Assembly: GCA_002363515.1 (NCBI GenBank)
Contig: DEVX01000058.1
Coordinates: 1-13,870 of the forward strand
DNA from: Candidatus Saccharibacteria bacterium UBA3225
Lineage (GTDB): Bacteria > Patescibacteriota > Saccharimonadia > Saccharimonadales > Saccharimonadaceae
Reading direction: 5' to 3'
Length of the DNA: 13,870 bases
The translations under genes were made by a program, and so were the position numbers. Under the pieces are notes generated by a model that made no database searches, was not told the origin of the DNA, and saw only the letters and a program-made list of their open reading frames with translations. Below, piece by piece: positions 13,405-13,870 of the stretch (positions within the stretch are counted from its first letter, which is position 1; each line of letters begins with the position of its first letter).

Positions 13405-13410
13405 AGTATA
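13405..13410 (-). promoter_or_regulatory. Possible -10 box of the XRE gene
   Basis: TATACT on the minus strand, 6 bp before the first ATG, matching the spacing seen at 8529 and 5828. There is no TGn extension or -35. Other candidates are TATACT at 13430-13435 and TATAAT at 13479-13484, each touching an inverted repeat. Confidence 0.3.
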
Positions 13411-13420
13411 TAACTAAATT

Positions 13421-13439
13421 ATGTTAAAAAGTATAACAT
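13421..13439. promoter_or_regulatory. Putative operator: ATGTTA-7-TAACAT inverted repeat
   Basis: ATGTTA (13421-13426) and TAACAT (13434-13439) are exact reverse complements. The spacer contains a -10-like TATACT (13430-13435). The site is 23 bp upstream of the XRE start codon, a standard place for self-repression. Confidence 0.5.
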
Positions 13440-13461
13440 TTTTAACTAGTTTATATAAGAT

Positions 13462-13480
13462 ATGTGAATAATGTTCACAT
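13462..13480. promoter_or_regulatory. Putative operator: ATGTGAA-5-TTCACAT inverted repeat
   Basis: A 19-bp site with perfect 7-bp arms (13462-13468 and 13474-13480), overlapping the edge of a TATAAT at 13479-13484. It lies between the TfoX remnant and the XRE gene. Arm sequence differs from the site at 13421, so two regulators are possible. Confidence 0.55.
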
Positions 13481-13518
13481 TATATGGCATAATCTCTATA
13501 TTCTTTAGTACTAGCCAT
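13480..13518 (-). pseudogene. TfoX 5' remnant (copy B of the 30-bp repeat)
   Basis: The minus strand encodes MASTKEYRDYAI and then TAA, twelve codons. The first ten match the N-terminus of the intact TfoX protein residue for residue, with four synonymous base differences. Its ATG overlaps the ClbS-family stop as TAATG, the signature of translational coupling, so a whole tfoX once followed here, or a gene pair of this type was split. Codons 11-12 and the stop are new sequence that leads into the operator region of the XRE gene. Confidence 0.8.
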
Positions 13519-13870
13519 TATGCACAATTCTTCTTATGCGCTTTCAATTTCTTCATCGCCCAATCGTAATGTGATGATAAGCAACTTACGAAATACGACC
13601 CCAAAACTGAACTACCAACCCACGGATACATACCTTTGGTAAATAGTTGCTCTTCACTCAAACTTTCTGCTAATTTCATCACATCTGCATGCGACTTCTC
13701 GAACATCTTGCGCGCATCAGCTAACGACGTCTTCTGATGTTTCTTCCAATATTCCACGTTCATATCGCCGTAAGTTTTCCAAGTATATGGCTCAGGCAAG
13801 AACGGCTTATTCAGGCCTTTATTCATATTGTTATCAACAAATTCTAGTAGCATTCGGTGCCATTCGTATA
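13518..13870 (-). CDS. ClbS/DfsB-family four-helix protein, 3' part (partial)
   Basis: The frame stays open to the window edge (YEWHR precedes the first in-view ATG at 13853), so the gene starts to the right and about 116 codons are seen. The sequence fits the C-terminal two-thirds of the ClbS/DfsB DinB-like family: WHRMLLEFVDNN, the PEPYTWKTYGDMN stretch, a long helix with ARKMFEKSHADVMKLAESL, then MYPWVGSSVLGSYFVSCLSSHYDWAMKKLKAHK near the end, given here only as landmarks. ClbS itself protects colibactin makers by opening the toxin's cyclopropane; most relatives have no known substrate. The stop shares its last A with the ATG of a TfoX relic, so clbS-type and tfoX-type genes were once coupled. 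Confidence 0.85.
   Translation of the reverse strand, partial: YEWHRMLLEFVDNNMNKGLNKPFLPEPYTWKTYGDMNVEYWKKHQKTSLADARKMFEKSHADVMKLAESLSEEQLFTKGMYPWVGSSVLGSYFVSCLSSHYDWAMKKLKAHKKNCA

Noticed and set aside
1..13870. CRISPR array or insertion sequence
   Set aside because: No regularly spaced repeats and no transposase or terminal inverted repeats were seen; the only sizeable direct repeat is the 30-bp TfoX segment.

Overview
This 13.9-kb window is a dense bacterial accessory region that reads as a defence island. Most genes run leftward (minus strand). It carries a classic type I methyltransferase, a second methyltransferase-specificity fusion, a GIY-YIG nuclease, a DUF3800 gene paired with a possible RNase-toxin-like gene, a GHKL ATPase fused to a PD-(D/E)XK nuclease, a GmrSD/SspE-like DUF262-DUF1524 protein, and an XRE regulator paired with a small BrnT/DUF4258-like protein. 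There is no transposase, integrase, rRNA, convincing tRNA or CRISPR array. G+C is around 40% by eye. TGA is used as a stop (gene at 4213-4398), so the recoded-UGA lineages are excluded. TGnTATAAT extended -10 promoters recur, and several genes have a -10 box exactly 6 nt before ATG, the geometry of leaderless mRNAs. I cannot place the organism. The gene set would fit a Patescibacteria/Saccharibacteria-like genome or a low-GC Gram-positive, but that is only an impression.

Left part (1-4.4 kb). The N-terminal 276 codons of hsdM run off the left edge. Upstream of it, a two-gene unit encodes a 584-aa N6-methyltransferase fused to one HsdS-like target-recognition domain, followed 2 bp later by an unrecognised 179-aa protein. 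Their promoter (TTGACA-17-TACAAT) is bracketed by two copies of a 14-bp palindrome, GGTTATTWATAACC, so tight repression is likely. Divergent from it lies a GIY-YIG/DUF4357 nuclease, then a convergent DpnD/PcfM-like small gene whose start codon sits in a cluster of four GATC sites.

Middle (4.4-10.8 kb). Two near-consensus rightward promoters fire into about 65 bp ending in a terminator-like hairpin, with no gene of convincing size: a candidate small RNA. Beyond it are the 168-aa/DUF3800 pair, a frameshifted 153-codon gene (a 4-bp tandem duplication breaks the frame), the 677-aa GHKL-nuclease fusion, and the 599-aa DUF262-DUF1524 protein.

Right part (10.7-13.9 kb). A very basic 207-aa protein precedes a winged-helix-like gene remnant with an apparent one-base loss. 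Then come a TfoX N-terminal-domain gene, the XRE/small-protein pair, and the end of a ClbS/DfsB-family gene. The first ten codons of the TfoX gene occur twice, once intact (11849 leftward) and once as a relic fused TAATG-style to the ClbS stop codon (13518 leftward). The XRE/small-protein cassette thus sits between two copies of a TfoX 5' end, as if it had entered an ancestral clbS-tfoX pair. Around the XRE gene are two further inverted repeats that look like self-regulatory operators.
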